Notes under the pieces: model-generated | Told to the model about the DNA's origin: nothing | The model's input: only the letters and a program-made list of their open reading frames with translations | The model's database searches: none | From: Rhodopseudomonas sp. | Lineage (GTDB): Bacteria; Pseudomonadota; Alphaproteobacteria; Rhizobiales; Xanthobacteraceae | DNA: 64,000 nt | NCBI RefSeq assembly: GCF_013377015.1 | Contig: NZ_JACABA010000006.1 | Coordinates: 62,001 to 126,000 of the forward strand | Direction of reading: 5' to 3' | Shown: in pieces, positions 45,052-56,716 of the stretch | How positions within the stretch are numbered: the first letter of the stretch is position 1 | Layout: each line of letters starts with the position of its first letter | Position numbers and translations under genes: made by a program

Positions 45052-46419
45052 CTACTTCCGCACGCAGATCACGCGTACCACCGACGCTTTCGCGTCACTG
45101 GCGGCGCGGCTTCCGGCCAGTGTGACGTTGTTCCGCTTCAGAAACTCGCGCACGCTATCGGCGCCGACCAGCATCGCCTGGGTGGTGGCGGCGCCGTTCG
45201 GCGGCCCGGCGACCACGACGGATTTAAGCTGCGCGACGCCCGCGAACCTGCCGTCGGCGTCGAGCGCCGCGGCGCCGGTGAAGCCGAGGCTGGGAACCGG
45301 GTTCAGCGCCAATTCGCCGTTGCTGCCGACCGGCGTGACCGTCGATTTGACGCTGCTCGCGGCGGCGCCGCCGCCCTGATTCTGCGGATCGGCGATGCCG
45401 ATCACGTCGACCGCGGATTTCGCGGCGGCGCCGGCAATGCCGAGCGGCTTCAACCCGCGCGCGCCGTAGATGCGCAGCAGCGCCAGACCATGGTCCTTGT
45501 CCTCGGCGACGCGGTCGGCATTGCCGAAGCCGGCGACGACGATGCTGACGCAGCCATCGACGGCGTCTCGGTCAGTGACGATCGCGCCGGCCTCGTCGAC
45601 CACGATGCCGGTGGCGTATTCGACGCTTTTGCGCGGCGGTGGGCCGGCCTGCGCGCCGGCCGGAAACGGATTGAACGCGCTCGACATCGCGATCACCACC
45701 GGCTCCATGGTGCCTTCGGTGGCCTGATCGTACAGAATGGTCAGAATGCGGACCTCGCTATCCTTGAACTGGCCGCGGACGTAGAATTTCTTCAGCCCCT
45801 GGGTGCCCGACAGCACGAAGAAATCCGGTTTCACCGCACTGTATTCGACCTTGCGGTCGGGCAGTTTCTTCTCCTGATCGGCGAGTTTCGCGGTCGAGGG
45901 GGTGGCTTCCTTGCGCCGCGCCAGCTCGATCTGGATCGTGCCGGTCGACGAACTCCATTTCGCGCCGTTGGGATCGCCGGCATATTTAGGCACCAGCTTG
46001 GTCGGCAGGCCGAGCCTTGCGCCGGTGACCGCTTCGGTGACCATTTTCCAGCCGACATTGGCCTGCAACTTCTTCGCCGCGTCGGCCAGTTGCTCGCGTT
46101 CCTGCGGATTGAGCACGCCGGTCTGCTTGGCGCCGCGGTCTTTCTGAAACGACTTGATCGCCGCGACCATGCGGTCGGAGACCTCGCCGTTGATGACGCC
46201 GTTGTAATGGCCGGTCCAGGCCAGATCGGACTGGATCGCTTGGCGCTCCGCCAGCGCCATCGCCTTGGCGGTATCGGCCGGGGTCTGCAGCGCCGGCCGG
46301 GCCGGAGCGGTAGCCGCCGGCTTCGGCTTGGTTGCAGCCGATGCCGGCGCGGCGGTCTGTGCGCTGGCGAAACCGGTCGCGGTCGCCATCATCAGGGTTG
46401 CGGCCAGCATCGATCTCAT
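45052..46419 (-). CDS. Secreted peptidoglycan-binding/degenerate trypsin-like protein
   Basis: This 455-aa protein has a signal peptide (MRSMLAATLMMATATGFASA) and an Ala/Pro linker. A domain at about 60-110 (QSDLAWTGHYNGVINGEVSD) resembles peptidoglycan-binding modules. The C-terminal part (about 260-455) looks like an S1/HtrA fold, YATGIVVDEAGAIVTDRDAV, but the catalytic His is replaced by Asp and no GNSGG serine is seen (PSLGFTGAAALD). It is thus probably a pseudoprotease or binding protein. The start at 46419, after GGCGGGAA, was preferred to an ATG at 46443. Confidence 0.8.
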   Translation of the reverse strand: MRSMLAATLMMATATGFASAQTAAPASAATKPKPAATAPARPALQTPADTAKAMALAERQAIQSDLAWTGHYNGVINGEVSDRMVAAIKSFQKDRGAKQTGVLNPQEREQLADAAKKLQANVGWKMVTEAVTGARLGLPTKLVPKYAGDPNGAKWSSSTGTIQIELARRKEATPSTAKLADQEKKLPDRKVEYSAVKPDFFVLSGTQGLKKFYVRGQFKDSEVRILTILYDQATEGTMEPVVIAMSSAFNPFPAGAQAGPPPRKSVEYATGIVVDEAGAIVTDRDAVDGCVSIVVAGFGNADRVAEDKDHGLALLRIYGARGLKPLGIAGAAAKSAVDVIGIADPQNQGGGAAASSVKSTVTPVGSNGELALNPVPSLGFTGAAALDADGRFAGVAQLKSVVVAGPPNGAATTQAMLVGADSVREFLKRNNVTLAGSRAASDAKASVVRVICVRK

Positions 46420-46560
46420 GACAATTCCCGCCTTGCGTTGCATCTCGCGAAACTAACCACAAATGCTTGGTCGGCAACAGCGGCGCGGCGGTTCAGGGAC
46501 GCCTCGCCATGCTGAGAGTGTGAAATTGCTAAGCGTCGGAATCGGGCAAGGCATATTTCT

Positions 46561-46649
46561 GTCATGCCCGGGATTGTCCCGGGCATCCACGGAAGCGACG
46601 ACAGGCATCGCCTGTGAACGTGGATGGCCGGGACGAGCCCGGCCATGAC
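46561..46649. repeat. Dispersed palindromic repeat, family A, copy 1
   Basis: The outer ends GTCATGCCCGGG and CCCGGCCATGAC are inverted, with inner units CCGGGATTGTCCCGG and CCGGGACGAGCCCGG. Further copies lie at 52168-52257 (complete) and 49413-49443 (half). The copies sit only in spacers. The remaining part of the 289-bp spacer upstream of the MoeB gene shows nothing else. Confidence 0.85.
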
Positions 46650-46732
46650 GCGGAGAGGAAATCAGTCGTCATGAGCACCGGTGCGCGCGGCGTGGGAGAT
46701 AGGACCATGAGATTGCAGGACGTTATCGCATC

Positions 46733-47533
46733 ATGCTGAGCGCCGACGAACTCGAACGCTACGCCCGCCATATCGTGCTGCGCGAGGTCGGCGGCCCCGG
46801 CCAGGCGGCGCTGCAAAGCTCGCGAGTGCTGGTGGTCGGCGCCGGCGGGCTCGGCGCGCCGGTGCTGATGTATCTGGCGGCGGCCGGGGTCGGCACCCTG
46901 GCGGTGGTCGATGACGATCATGTGTCGCTGTCGAATCTGCAGCGTCAGGTGATCCACGCCACGCCGGATATCGGCCAGCTCAAGGTCGACAGCGCCGCAG
47001 CGCGGATTCACGCGCTCAATCCGCATGTGCGCTTCGTCCCGCATGCGACGCGGCTGACCGCCGCCAACGCGATGGCACTGCTCGGCGATTGCGACCTGGT
47101 GCTCGACGGCTCCGACAATTTCGCCACCCGCTACCTGGTCTCCGATGCCTGCTTCATCGCGCGCAAGCCACTGATCACCGCGGCGCTCGGCCAGTTCGAC
47201 GGTTCGCTGACCACGATCCGCGCGCACGAGAAAAACGCGGCCGGCGAATTCAACCCGACCTATCGCTGCCTGTTTCCGCAAGCGCCGCCGCCCGGCACGG
47301 TGCCGGCCTGCGCCGAGGCCGGGGTGATGGGGGCGCTGGCCGGCGTGCTGGGATCGATGATGGCGCTGGAAGCGATCCGCGAGATCGTCGGCTTCGGCGA
47401 GGGGCTGGTCGGGCGGTTGCTGATGGTCGACGCCCGCGCGATGCGGTTCGAGACGCTGCGTTACGCCCGCGATCCGGCCAATCCGCTCAATGGCGATGCA
47501 GCGACGATCTCGGATCTGAGTTCGCACCAGTGA
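46733..47533 (+). CDS. moeB: MoeB/ThiF family adenylyltransferase
   Basis: This E1-like enzyme (266 aa) activates the C-terminus of a small sulfur carrier (MoaD or ThiS). It has the Rossmann loop LVVGAGGLGAPVLMYLAAAG, the DDDHVSLSNLQRQVIH motif and the Cys of TVPACAEAGVMG. The zinc site of E. coli MoeB is not conserved: of two CxxC pairs only CLFP is seen, and the C-terminal ARDPANPLNG lacks the expected cysteines. Role in molybdopterin or thiamin synthesis cannot be separated by sequence alone. Confidence 0.88.
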   Translation: MLSADELERYARHIVLREVGGPGQAALQSSRVLVVGAGGLGAPVLMYLAAAGVGTLAVVDDDHVSLSNLQRQVIHATPDIGQLKVDSAAARIHALNPHVRFVPHATRLTAANAMALLGDCDLVLDGSDNFATRYLVSDACFIARKPLITAALGQFDGSLTTIRAHEKNAAGEFNPTYRCLFPQAPPPGTVPACAEAGVMGALAGVLGSMMALEAIREIVGFGEGLVGRLLMVDARAMRFETLRYARDPANPLNGDAATISDLSSHQ

Positions 47534-47624
47534 ATGGGAATTGCCGAGGCGCGGCGCTTCACTCTCCCCTCCAGGGGAGGGTCGGTAAGCGCGATGCGAT
47601 CAGATAGGGCGTGAAAGCGCCGCT

Positions 47625-48626
47625 TCACAGCATCCCGGGCAGCACGCGATCCGGCGGCTTGTGATTGTCGAGGAAGGTGCGGATGTTGATGATCACCTTT
47701 TCGCCCATCTCGACTCGGCCCTCGATGGTGGCCGAGCCCATATGCGGCAGCAGCACCACCTTGCCGGCTTTCGCCAGCCGCACCAGCTTCGGATTGACCG
47801 CTGGTTCGTTCTCGAACACGTCGAGCCCGGCGCCGGCGATGTCGCCGCTTTCGATCAGCTTGGTCAGGGTCTCCTCGTCGATCACCTCGCCGCGCGCGGT
47901 ATTGACCACATAGGCATCCCTGCGAATGAGTTTCAGTCGCCGGGCTGACAACAGATGGAACGTCGCTGGCGTATGCGGACAGTTCACCGAGATGATATCC
48001 ATCCGCGCCAGCATCTGGTCGAGCGAGTCCCAATAGGTCGCGCCGAGTTCGTCGGCGATCCGTGGCGCCACCGGCTTGCGGTTGTGATAGTGGATTTGCA
48101 GCCCGAAGGCGCGGGCGCGGCGCGCCACCGCCTGGCCGATCCGGCCCATCCCGATGATGCCAAGCCGCTTGCCGCCGAGCCGCCGGCCCAGCATCCAGGT
48201 CGGCGACCAGCCGGGCCAGTCGCCGCCATTGGTCAGGATCATGGCGCCTTCGATCAGCCGCCGCGGCACTGCCAGGATCAGCGCCATGGTCATGTCGGCG
48301 GTGTCTTCGGTCAAGACTTTCGGCGTATTGGTGACGGTGATGCCGCGGGCATGGGCCGCGGCGACGTCGATATTGTCGATGCCGTTGCCGAAATTGGCGA
48401 TCAGTTTCAGCCTGCAGTCTGGCTGCTTGAGGATCTCTTCGGTGACCGCATCGGTGACGGTCGGCACCAGCACGTCGGCGGTGCAGACCGCGGCGGCGAG
48501 CTGGTCGGGGCTCAACGGCAGATCGTCGAGATTAAGCCGGGCGTCGAACAGTTCGCGCATCCGGGTCTCGATCGAGTCCGGAAGCTTGCGGGTGACGACG
48601 ACCAGAGGCTTTTTCTTAACCGACAT
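47625..48626 (-). CDS. D-isomer specific 2-hydroxyacid dehydrogenase
   Basis: This 333-aa NAD(P)-dependent oxidoreductase has GIIGMGRIGQAVARRARA for the dinucleotide and the catalytic triad Arg (NTARGEVIDE), Glu (FENEPAVN) and His (LLPHMGSAT). It resembles glyoxylate/hydroxypyruvate reductases. The N-terminal ligand motif ANFGNGIDNIDVAAAHARGI is standard. It diverges from the SH3-domain gene with a 228-bp spacer. Confidence 0.92.
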   Translation of the reverse strand: MSVKKKPLVVVTRKLPDSIETRMRELFDARLNLDDLPLSPDQLAAAVCTADVLVPTVTDAVTEEILKQPDCRLKLIANFGNGIDNIDVAAAHARGITVTNTPKVLTEDTADMTMALILAVPRRLIEGAMILTNGGDWPGWSPTWMLGRRLGGKRLGIIGMGRIGQAVARRARAFGLQIHYHNRKPVAPRIADELGATYWDSLDQMLARMDIISVNCPHTPATFHLLSARRLKLIRRDAYVVNTARGEVIDEETLTKLIESGDIAGAGLDVFENEPAVNPKLVRLAKAGKVVLLPHMGSATIEGRVEMGEKVIINIRTFLDNHKPPDRVLPGML

Positions 48627-48854
48627 AAAAATACTCTCAAGGTAGCGTGACGAGGTTGTTCAGTCCTCGTTAACCCGGCTGTTCGACACTGCCGCTGCAG
48701 TGCGACCAATGGGTTTTTCTCGGGTCTCTTCGTTTCCTTGTGGTTACCCGGATGCCTTCCGGACTTCTCTAGCAGAAGACCGCGCCAAGACAAGAACCCT
48801 GGGATTCACCGGAAAACCGACGGCGCGCAGAATGCGCGATGAAGAGGCGTGTTG

Positions 48855-49382
48855 ATGACGACAAGAAATCTGTTTGGCGTCGCGTTGTTCGCAGGTGCGA
48901 TGGTAGGCGCGGCCGGTGACCCGGCTTTCGCGTCCAAGGACGTGATCACCTCGGCCAGCGGGCTGCCGGTGCCGCGCTATGTCAGTTTGAAATCCGATCA
49001 TGTGAATGTCCGCGCCGGTCCGACCAAGGACAACGACGTCGCCTGGGTCTACACCCGCTCCGGCCTGCCGGTGGAAATCACCGCGGAGTTCGAGAACTGG
49101 CGACGGGTGCGCGATTCCGAGGGCGCCGAGGGCTGGGTCTATCATTCACTGCTGTCGGGCCGCCGCACCGCAGTGATCACGATGAAATCGAAGGACGATC
49201 TGGCAACGCTGTATGACAGCGCGGACGCGAATAGTTCGGTCGCGGCGCGGCTCGAAGCCGGCGTGGTGGCGCAGGTCAAGCGCTGCGCCTCGGGCTGGTG
49301 CCGGATCAGCGGCAGCGGCTTCGACGGCTGGATCCAGCAGCAGCGGCTGTGGGGGGTCTATCTCGACGAGAAGGTGAATTGA
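48855..49382 (+). CDS. Exported SH3-domain (SH3b, DUF1058) protein
   Basis: This 175-aa secreted protein starts with a signal peptide (TTRNLFGVALFAGAMVGAA, cleaved near AFA|SKD). Two SH3b repeats follow: about 43-105 (SDHVNVRAGPTKDNDVAWVY to GAEGWVYHSLLSG) and about 110-170 (DDLATLYDSADANSSVAARL to GFDGWIQQQRLWG). Bacterial SH3 modules usually bind peptidoglycan. The ATG at 48855, after GAAGAGG, was preferred over a GTG six bases upstream. Function is unknown. Confidence 0.87.
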   Translation: MTTRNLFGVALFAGAMVGAAGDPAFASKDVITSASGLPVPRYVSLKSDHVNVRAGPTKDNDVAWVYTRSGLPVEITAEFENWRRVRDSEGAEGWVYHSLLSGRRTAVITMKSKDDLATLYDSADANSSVAARLEAGVVAQVKRCASGWCRISGSGFDGWIQQQRLWGVYLDEKVN

Positions 49383-49412
49383 GCCGCCCAGCGGCGCGTC
49401 GAGATCAATGTG

Positions 49413-49443
49413 TCTTGCCCGGGCTTGTCCCGGGCATCCACGG
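49413..49443. repeat. Dispersed palindromic repeat, family A, partial copy
   Basis: The unit TTGCCCGGGCTTGTCCCGGG, then CATCCACGG, matches one arm of the 90-bp palindrome at 52168-52257. It lies just after the SH3-protein gene. Confidence 0.75.
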
Positions 49444-49508
49444 AAACAGCCACGGCGTTGTGTGCGGACCTAGCTCTTGCGAGATGACGTCACGCCCGTC
49501 AGGAAGGC

Positions 49509-50006
49509 TCAGACCTTCTTGCGCAGCCGGACCACCATGTCGATCCGAGCGATTTCGTAGCCTTCCGGGACGTCCGGGATCGAGCGCAGCGCCACATGCG
49601 AATCGGGAATGTCGATCAGCTCGTGGTTGCTTTCGAGATAGAAATGCTGGTGCGCGGTGACGTTGGTGTCGAAATAGGTCTTGGTGCCGTCGACGCTGAC
49701 CTGGCGCAACAGGCCGGCATCGGTGAGCTGGTTCAGCGTGTTGTAAACCGTCGCCAGCGACACCGGCACCTTGGCCTGGCTGGCTTCCTCGTACAGCATT
49801 TCGGCGGTGAGATGCCGGGCGCCCTTGCCGAACAGCAACCAGCCCAGCGCCATCCGCTGCCGGGTCGGGCGTAGACCGACCGATTGCAGCATTTCATTGA
49901 CGTCATGCCACGGACAACCGGTCAGCTGCAGCTGAGATCCGGAGCTCTGAGTTACGGCCATGACGGCCTCATCGCTCGAATAGGTCGTACGCTCACCGAT
50001 GTCCAC
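49509..50006 (-). CDS. irr: Iron response regulator Irr (Fur family)
   Basis: Irr represses or activates iron and heme genes and is degraded when heme is abundant. The 165-aa protein has the heme regulatory motif GCPWHDVNEMLQSVGL near the N-terminus, the Fur helix-turn-helix SLATVYNTLNQLTDAG, and the second heme/metal site TAHQHFYLESNHEL. These match Bradyrhizobium Irr rather than Fur. The start is uncertain: GTG at 50006 gives the family's length; ATG at 49961 is an alternative. It diverges from fabA. Confidence 0.93.
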   Translation of the reverse strand: MDIGERTTYSSDEAVMAVTQSSGSQLQLTGCPWHDVNEMLQSVGLRPTRQRMALGWLLFGKGARHLTAEMLYEEASQAKVPVSLATVYNTLNQLTDAGLLRQVSVDGTKTYFDTNVTAHQHFYLESNHELIDIPDSHVALRSIPDVPEGYEIARIDMVVRLRKKV

Positions 50007-50239
50007 GTCAGGACCACCCCAATTTGCAGTGCACCAAGTGACTATAGGAAGCATTCGCCCCACATGCAAGCTTTTCGCAACTGGCGCTGTTGTCCAATAT
50101 GCCTAGCAGACGTGTGACGGAGCCGCTTTGCGGGGGTCACATGGCTATGATAGAGAGCGCGCGACCGCTTCTTGCATTCGGCGAAGCGAAACTGGTCCTG
50201 CTGAAGCATTGACCGCATTGAGATAAGAGGCAACGCAGC

Positions 50240-50767
50240 ATGCAGGACCGTCGCTCCAGTTACGACTACGAAGACCTGCTGGCGTGCGGCCGCGGCGAAT
50301 TGTTCGGCCCGGGCAACGCCCAGCTGCCGCTGCCGCCGATGTTGATGTTCGATCGCATCACGGAGATTTCCGAGAGCGGCGGCGAACACGGCAAGGGCGT
50401 GATTCGCGCCGAGCTCGACGTCAATCCGGACCTGTGGTTCTTTGCCTGTCACTTCAAGGGCGATCCGGTAATGCCGGGTTGTCTCGGTCTCGACGCGCTG
50501 TGGCAGATGGTCGGGTTCTTCCTCGGCTGGACCGGCGGCGAAGGGCCGGGCCGCGCGCTCGGGCTTGGCGAACTAAAGTTATCCGGCCAAGTGCTGCCGA
50601 GCATCCGCAAGATCGTCTATAATATCGACATCAAGCGGGTGATGCGCTCGAAGCTGGTATTGGGCATTGCCGACGGGTGGCTTTCCGCCGACGACACCAT
50701 TATCTATCGCGCCAAGGATCTGAAAGTCGGCCTGTTCAAGCAGGCCGCCGCACCGCAGCCGGCGTAA
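50240..50767 (+). CDS. fabA: 3-hydroxydecanoyl-ACP dehydratase/isomerase
   Basis: FabA dehydrates 3-hydroxydecanoyl-ACP and isomerises the double bond, the branch point for unsaturated fatty acids. The 175-aa hot-dog protein has the active-site His and the following Asp in [20 protein letters not shown]. The downstream fabB and fabI show the standard alphaproteobacterial fabA-fabB-fabI order. The spacer to irr (50007-50239) holds both promoters; no operator was recognised. Confidence 0.97.
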   Translation: MQDRRSSYDYEDLLACGRGELFGPGNAQLPLPPMLMFDRITEISESGGEHGKGVIRAELDVNPDLWFFACHFKGDPVMPGCLGLDALWQMVGFFLGWTGGEGPGRALGLGELKLSGQVLPSIRKIVYNIDIKRVMRSKLVLGIADGWLSADDTIIYRAKDLKVGLFKQAAAPQPA

Positions 50768-50857
50768 ACCGAGCTGCTGCCGGCGCGAATGTCCTTCGGA
50801 CTGGCCGGTTGAGGACGCAAACTTGCTACTAACGACCATGGAATGGACGAGGCGATC

Positions 50858-52081
50858 ATGAGACGGGTTGTCGTCACGGGGATGGGCATTGTCTCCTCGA
50901 TCGGAAACAATACGCAGGAAGTTCTTGCCAGCCTGCACGACGCCAGATCCGGCATCACCCGCGCCGACAAATACGCGGAATTGGGCTTCCGCTCCCAGGT
51001 GCAGGGCGCGCCGACGCTGAATCCGGCCGACGTGGTCGACCGCCGCGCGATGCGCTTCCTCGGCGAGGGCGCGGCGTGGAATCACGTCGCGATGGAACAG
51101 GCGCTGCTGGATTCCGGACTGGAACAGTCCGAGGTCTCCAACATCCGCACCGGCATCATCATGGGCTCCGGCGGACCGTCGGCGCGCACCATCGTCGAGG
51201 CCGCCGACATCACCCGCACCAAGGGCCCGAAGCGGGTCGGCCCGTTCGCGGTGCCGAAGGCGATGTCGTCGACGGCGTCGGCGACGCTCGCCACCTGGTT
51301 CAAGATCAAGGGCGTCAACTATTCGATCTCCTCGGCCTGCGCGACCTCGAATCACTGCATCGGCAATGCCTACGAGATGATCCAGTGGAACAAGCAGGAC
51401 ATCGTGTTCGCCGGCGGCTGCGAAGAACTCGACTGGTCGCTGTCGGTGCTGTTCGACGCGATGGGCGCGATGTCGTCGAAGTACAACGACACGCCGTCGA
51501 CCGCGTCGCGGCCCTATGACGTCAGCCGCGACGGCTTCGTCATCGCCGGTGGCGCCGGTGTCGTGGTGCTCGAAGAGCTGGAGCATGCGAAGGCGCGCGG
51601 CGCCAAGATTTACGGCGAGATCGTCGGCTATGGCGCGACCTCGGATGGCTACGACATGGTGGCGCCGTCCGGCGAGGGCGCCGAGCGCTGCATGAAGATG
51701 GCGCTCGCCACCGTCGATACCAAGGTCGACTACATCAATCCGCACGCGACTTCGACGCCGGCCGGCGATCCGCCGGAAATGCAGGCGATCCGCAACGTGT
51801 TCGGCACCGGCGACAAATGTCCGCCGATTTCGGCGACCAAGGCGCTGACCGGGCATTCGCTCGGCGCGACCGGGGTGCAGGAGGCGATCTATTCGCTGCT
51901 GATGATGCAGAACGGCTTCATCTGCGAAAGCGCCAACATCACCGAACTCGATCCGGTGTTCGCCGACATGCCGATCGTGCGCAAGCGCATCGACAATGTG
52001 AAGGTGGGCACCGTGCTGTCGAACTCGTTCGGGTTCGGCGGCACCAACGCCACGCTGGTGTTCAAGCGGATGGATGCGTGA
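50858..52081 (+). CDS. fabB: 3-oxoacyl-ACP synthase I
   Basis: FabB elongates the unsaturated acyl-ACP made by FabA. The 407-aa thiolase-fold enzyme has the catalytic Cys in [14 protein letters not shown] and the two His in [12 protein letters not shown] and [12 protein letters not shown]. Start at ATG 50858 ([14 protein letters not shown]) was chosen over ATG 50843 because GAGG sits seven bases before it. Confidence 0.96.
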   Translation: MRRVVVTGMGIVSSIGNNTQEVLASLHDARSGITRADKYAELGFRSQVQGAPTLNPADVVDRRAMRFLGEGAAWNHVAMEQALLDSGLEQSEVSNIRTGIIMGSGGPSARTIVEAADITRTKGPKRVGPFAVPKAMSSTASATLATWFKIKGVNYSISSACATSNHCIGNAYEMIQWNKQDIVFAGGCEELDWSLSVLFDAMGAMSSKYNDTPSTASRPYDVSRDGFVIAGGAGVVVLEELEHAKARGAKIYGEIVGYGATSDGYDMVAPSGEGAERCMKMALATVDTKVDYINPHATSTPAGDPPEMQAIRNVFGTGDKCPPISATKALTGHSLGATGVQEAIYSLLMMQNGFICESANITELDPVFADMPIVRKRIDNVKVGTVLSNSFGFGGTNATLVFKRMDA

Positions 52082-52092
52082 TTTTTTCTAAC

Positions 52093-52116
52093 CTCTCCCC
52101 GCTTTGGGGAGAGTTT
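52093..52116 (+). terminator. Hairpin after fabB
   Basis: CTCTCCCC-GCTTT-GGGGAGAG (8-bp stem) followed by TTT lies 12 bp after the fabB stop. It could end or attenuate transcription before fabI; the T-run is short. Confidence 0.5.
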
Positions 52117-52167
52117 GGCATCGGGCGTCGGCCGGGTGCCAAGCGAGAGCGACAGGTCTGAATTCAC

Positions 52168-52257
52168 CGTCATGGCCGGGCTCGACCCGGCCATCCACGT
52201 CTTGATCCACACATGGTCCGATAGACGTGGGTGCCCGGGACAAGCCCGGGCATGACG
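52168..52257. repeat. Dispersed palindromic repeat, family A, copy 2
   Basis: This 90-bp near-palindrome starts CGTCATGGCCGGGCTCGACC and ends with CCCGGGCATGACG. It lies between fabB and fabI and is the best-preserved copy of the family seen at 46561-46649. Confidence 0.85.
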
Positions 52258-52276
52258 AAACAGAGAGCGGTAGACG

Positions 52277-53128
52277 ATGCAGGGACTGATGCAGGGCAAG
52301 CGCGGCCTGATCATGGGCGTCGCCAACAATCATTCGATCGCCTGGGGGATCGCCAAGACGCTGGCCGCGCACGGTGCCGAACTCGCCTTCACCTATCAGG
52401 GCGAAGCGCTCGGCAAGCGGGTCAAACCGCTGGCGCAATCGCTCGACGCCGAACTGGTGCTGCCCTGTGACGTCGAGGACCTCGCCAGCGTCGACGCGGT
52501 GTTCGACACGCTGCGCGACAAATGGGGCCGACTCGACTTCCTGGTTCACGCCATCGGATTTTCCGACAAGAACGAGCTGAAGGGCCGTTACGCCGACACC
52601 ACGCGGGCGAACTTCTCCCGCACCATGGTGATCTCCTGCTTCTCCTTCACCGAATTGGCGAAGCGCGCCGCCGAGCTGATGCCGGACACCGGCGGCTCGA
52701 TCATCACTCTCACTTATGGCGGCTCCACCCGGGTGATGCCGAACTACAATGTGATGGGCGTGGCGAAGGCCGCGCTGGAAGCCAGCGTGCGCTATCTGGC
52801 GGCTGATTTCGGCCCGCGCGCGATCCGCGTCAACGCGATCTCGGCGGGACCGATCCGGACCCTGGCGGGCGCCGGCATCGCCGACGCGCGGCAGATGTTC
52901 AACTACCAGATGCGCCACGCGCCGCTGCGCCGCACGGTGAGCATCGAGGAAGTCGGCGGTTCGGCGCTGTATCTGTTGTCGGACCTGTCGACCGGCGTCA
53001 CCGGCGACGTCCACTTCGTCGATTCCGGCTACAACATCATCTCGATGCCGCACCCCGAGGCGTTGAAGATGGTCGACGAAGCCGAGACCGCCGCCGAGCA
53101 ACGCGCCGCGCAGCAGGCGGCGAAGTAA
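52277..53128 (+). CDS. fabI: Enoyl-ACP reductase (NADH)
   Basis: FabI reduces the enoyl-ACP double bond at the end of each fatty acid elongation cycle and is the target of triclosan. The 283-aa short-chain dehydrogenase fold starts MQGLMQGKRGLIMGVANNHS and has CDVEDLASVDAVFDTL. The catalytic Tyr and Lys are in YNVMGVAKAALEASVRYLAA (Tyr-x6-Lys), with AISAGPIRTLAGAG following. A Glu/Ala-rich C-terminal tail ends the protein. Confidence 0.96.
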   Translation: MQGLMQGKRGLIMGVANNHSIAWGIAKTLAAHGAELAFTYQGEALGKRVKPLAQSLDAELVLPCDVEDLASVDAVFDTLRDKWGRLDFLVHAIGFSDKNELKGRYADTTRANFSRTMVISCFSFTELAKRAAELMPDTGGSIITLTYGGSTRVMPNYNVMGVAKAALEASVRYLAADFGPRAIRVNAISAGPIRTLAGAGIADARQMFNYQMRHAPLRRTVSIEEVGGSALYLLSDLSTGVTGDVHFVDSGYNIISMPHPEALKMVDEAETAAEQRAAQQAAK

Positions 53129-53150
53129 TTTTCTTGCATCCCCGAGCACG

Positions 53151-53301
53151 GCTCTCGTTCTGAGGAGCCTGCCGTAACCTACAGGGCACGGCCCTCATCC
53201 TGAGGAGCCGCGCGACTTCGCGCGGCGTCTCGAAGGATGGGATTGTGTCGCCTCACGGTTCGAGACGGCGCGAAGATGCGCCTCCTCACCATGAGGGCGC
53301 A
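53151..53301. repeat. Dispersed repeat, family B, copy 1
   Basis: The tract between fabI and the GST gene contains CTCATCCTGAGGAGCCGCG, TCTCGAAGGATGGGA, GGTTCGAGACGGCGCG and CCTCACCATGAGGGCGC. Related strings recur at 62018-62190, showing a dispersed family. It contains no gene. Confidence 0.75.
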
Positions 53302-53329
53302 GTGCGGGCGGCGCTTCAGAAGGCAGATT

Positions 53330-53935
53330 TCAGTTCTTCTCGCCCTCGGTCAGCACGGTGGCTCGCTGGAAGGCGGGGCGCGCCGCGCACAGATCGAGAT
53401 AGCGCTCGAATGACGGCCGTGACGGCACCATCTTGAACTGCCGCACCGCGAAATTCAGCCCCGAGCAGATCACGATGTCGGCGGCGGAAAATTCCTCGCC
53501 GAGAATCCACGGCCCCTGCTGCAGCGCGTGGTCGAGCACGTCGAACACCCGCTGCGCGTCGCCCCAGCCCGCGGCGACCGAATTCAGCTCGATCTTGGTG
53601 GCGATCTGCACCATCGCGGGCTCGATGCAGCTCGGCGCGAAGAACAGCCAGTACAGGTATTTGGCGCGGCGCACGTCGCCGAGCGGCGGCGCCAGCTTGG
53701 CCTTTGGATAGCGCTCGGCCACATAGGCGCAGATCGCCGCCGACTCGGCCAGCGTCGCCTCGCCGTCCTCGAGCGCCGGCACCTTGCCCATCGGATTGAC
53801 CGCGAGGAATTCCAGCGTGCGCTGCGCGCCCTTGGAAATGTCGATCAGCACCCGCTCATAGGGCTCGCCGGTCTCCTCCAGCAGCCACAGCGCCGAGAAC
53901 GACCGCGACCGCGGCGACCAGTACAGTTTCATCAT
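53330..53935 (-). CDS. Glutathione S-transferase family protein
   Basis: This 201-aa protein has a thioredoxin-like N-terminal domain (KLYWSPRSRSFSALWLLEE, then VNPMGKVPALEDGEATLAES) and the helical C-terminal domain. It resembles bacterial GSTs with a Ser/Cys-type active site. The start at 53935, with GGGGA seven bases before, was preferred. Longer upstream ORF sequence runs through GC-rich repeats and is not coding. It follows fabI but on the opposite strand; substrate unknown. Confidence 0.9.
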   Translation of the reverse strand: MMKLYWSPRSRSFSALWLLEETGEPYERVLIDISKGAQRTLEFLAVNPMGKVPALEDGEATLAESAAICAYVAERYPKAKLAPPLGDVRRAKYLYWLFFAPSCIEPAMVQIATKIELNSVAAGWGDAQRVFDVLDHALQQGPWILGEEFSAADIVICSGLNFAVRQFKMVPSRPSFERYLDLCAARPAFQRATVLTEGEKN

Positions 53936-54310
53936 GGCGCTGTCCCCGACGCTATGTGGCATTTGAATCGAGACGAGTTGTGCGAAGATTCGGCCACGCG
54001 TGCAAGCGCTCAAGCGGCGATCGCAGTCATGGTCACGTTTGCCTTCGGGATGGTGACAGCGTCGCCGCGTCGGCAGCGCGCTCCCTCCCCCCTTGCGGGG
54101 GAGGGTCGGGGAGGGGGGTAACCACAAGCGCAGGATTCGCGGCCCCCCACCCCCGACCCTCCCCCGCAAGGGGGAGGGGAGCAGGGACGTTGCGATTTGG
54201 TGGGGGCAGCGCGCCGACAAAAAGCCCGCGGGCTTGCGCCATGCGGGCCGTCTCGGATTTCCGATGTCATGGCGACCGGCGGATCGCTCCGCCGGCCGCA
54301 TGGTCGTCGA
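53936..54310. repeat. 375-bp spacer with near-perfect inverted repeat
   Basis: Between the GST and katG ends there is no gene. Left arm 54081-54119 and right arm 54143-54181 form a near-perfect, roughly 39-bp inverted repeat of CTCCC/GGGAG-rich sequence (family C, like 43697-43828). Such a long stem could end transcription on both strands. Confidence 0.75.
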
Positions 54311-56548
<2,238 letters not shown>

Positions 56549-56716
56549 TTATCGATTCAGGCGGAGCGGGCCGGCGGCATGCGGCCTCGGCATATCGTCT
56601 GATGATGATGATGTGTTGACCGGTGGCCCCCGCCGACGCGGCGATCGTCGGGAACCCGGCGAGCCGCAATCTGGAACAAATCGATCATCAGGTCCAGTCG
56701 ATTTGCATTGTTTCAG

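Noticed and set aside
53936-54301. Upstream extension of the GST gene
   Set aside because: It runs through GC-rich family C repeats; GST family similarity begins only at KLYWSPRSRSF.
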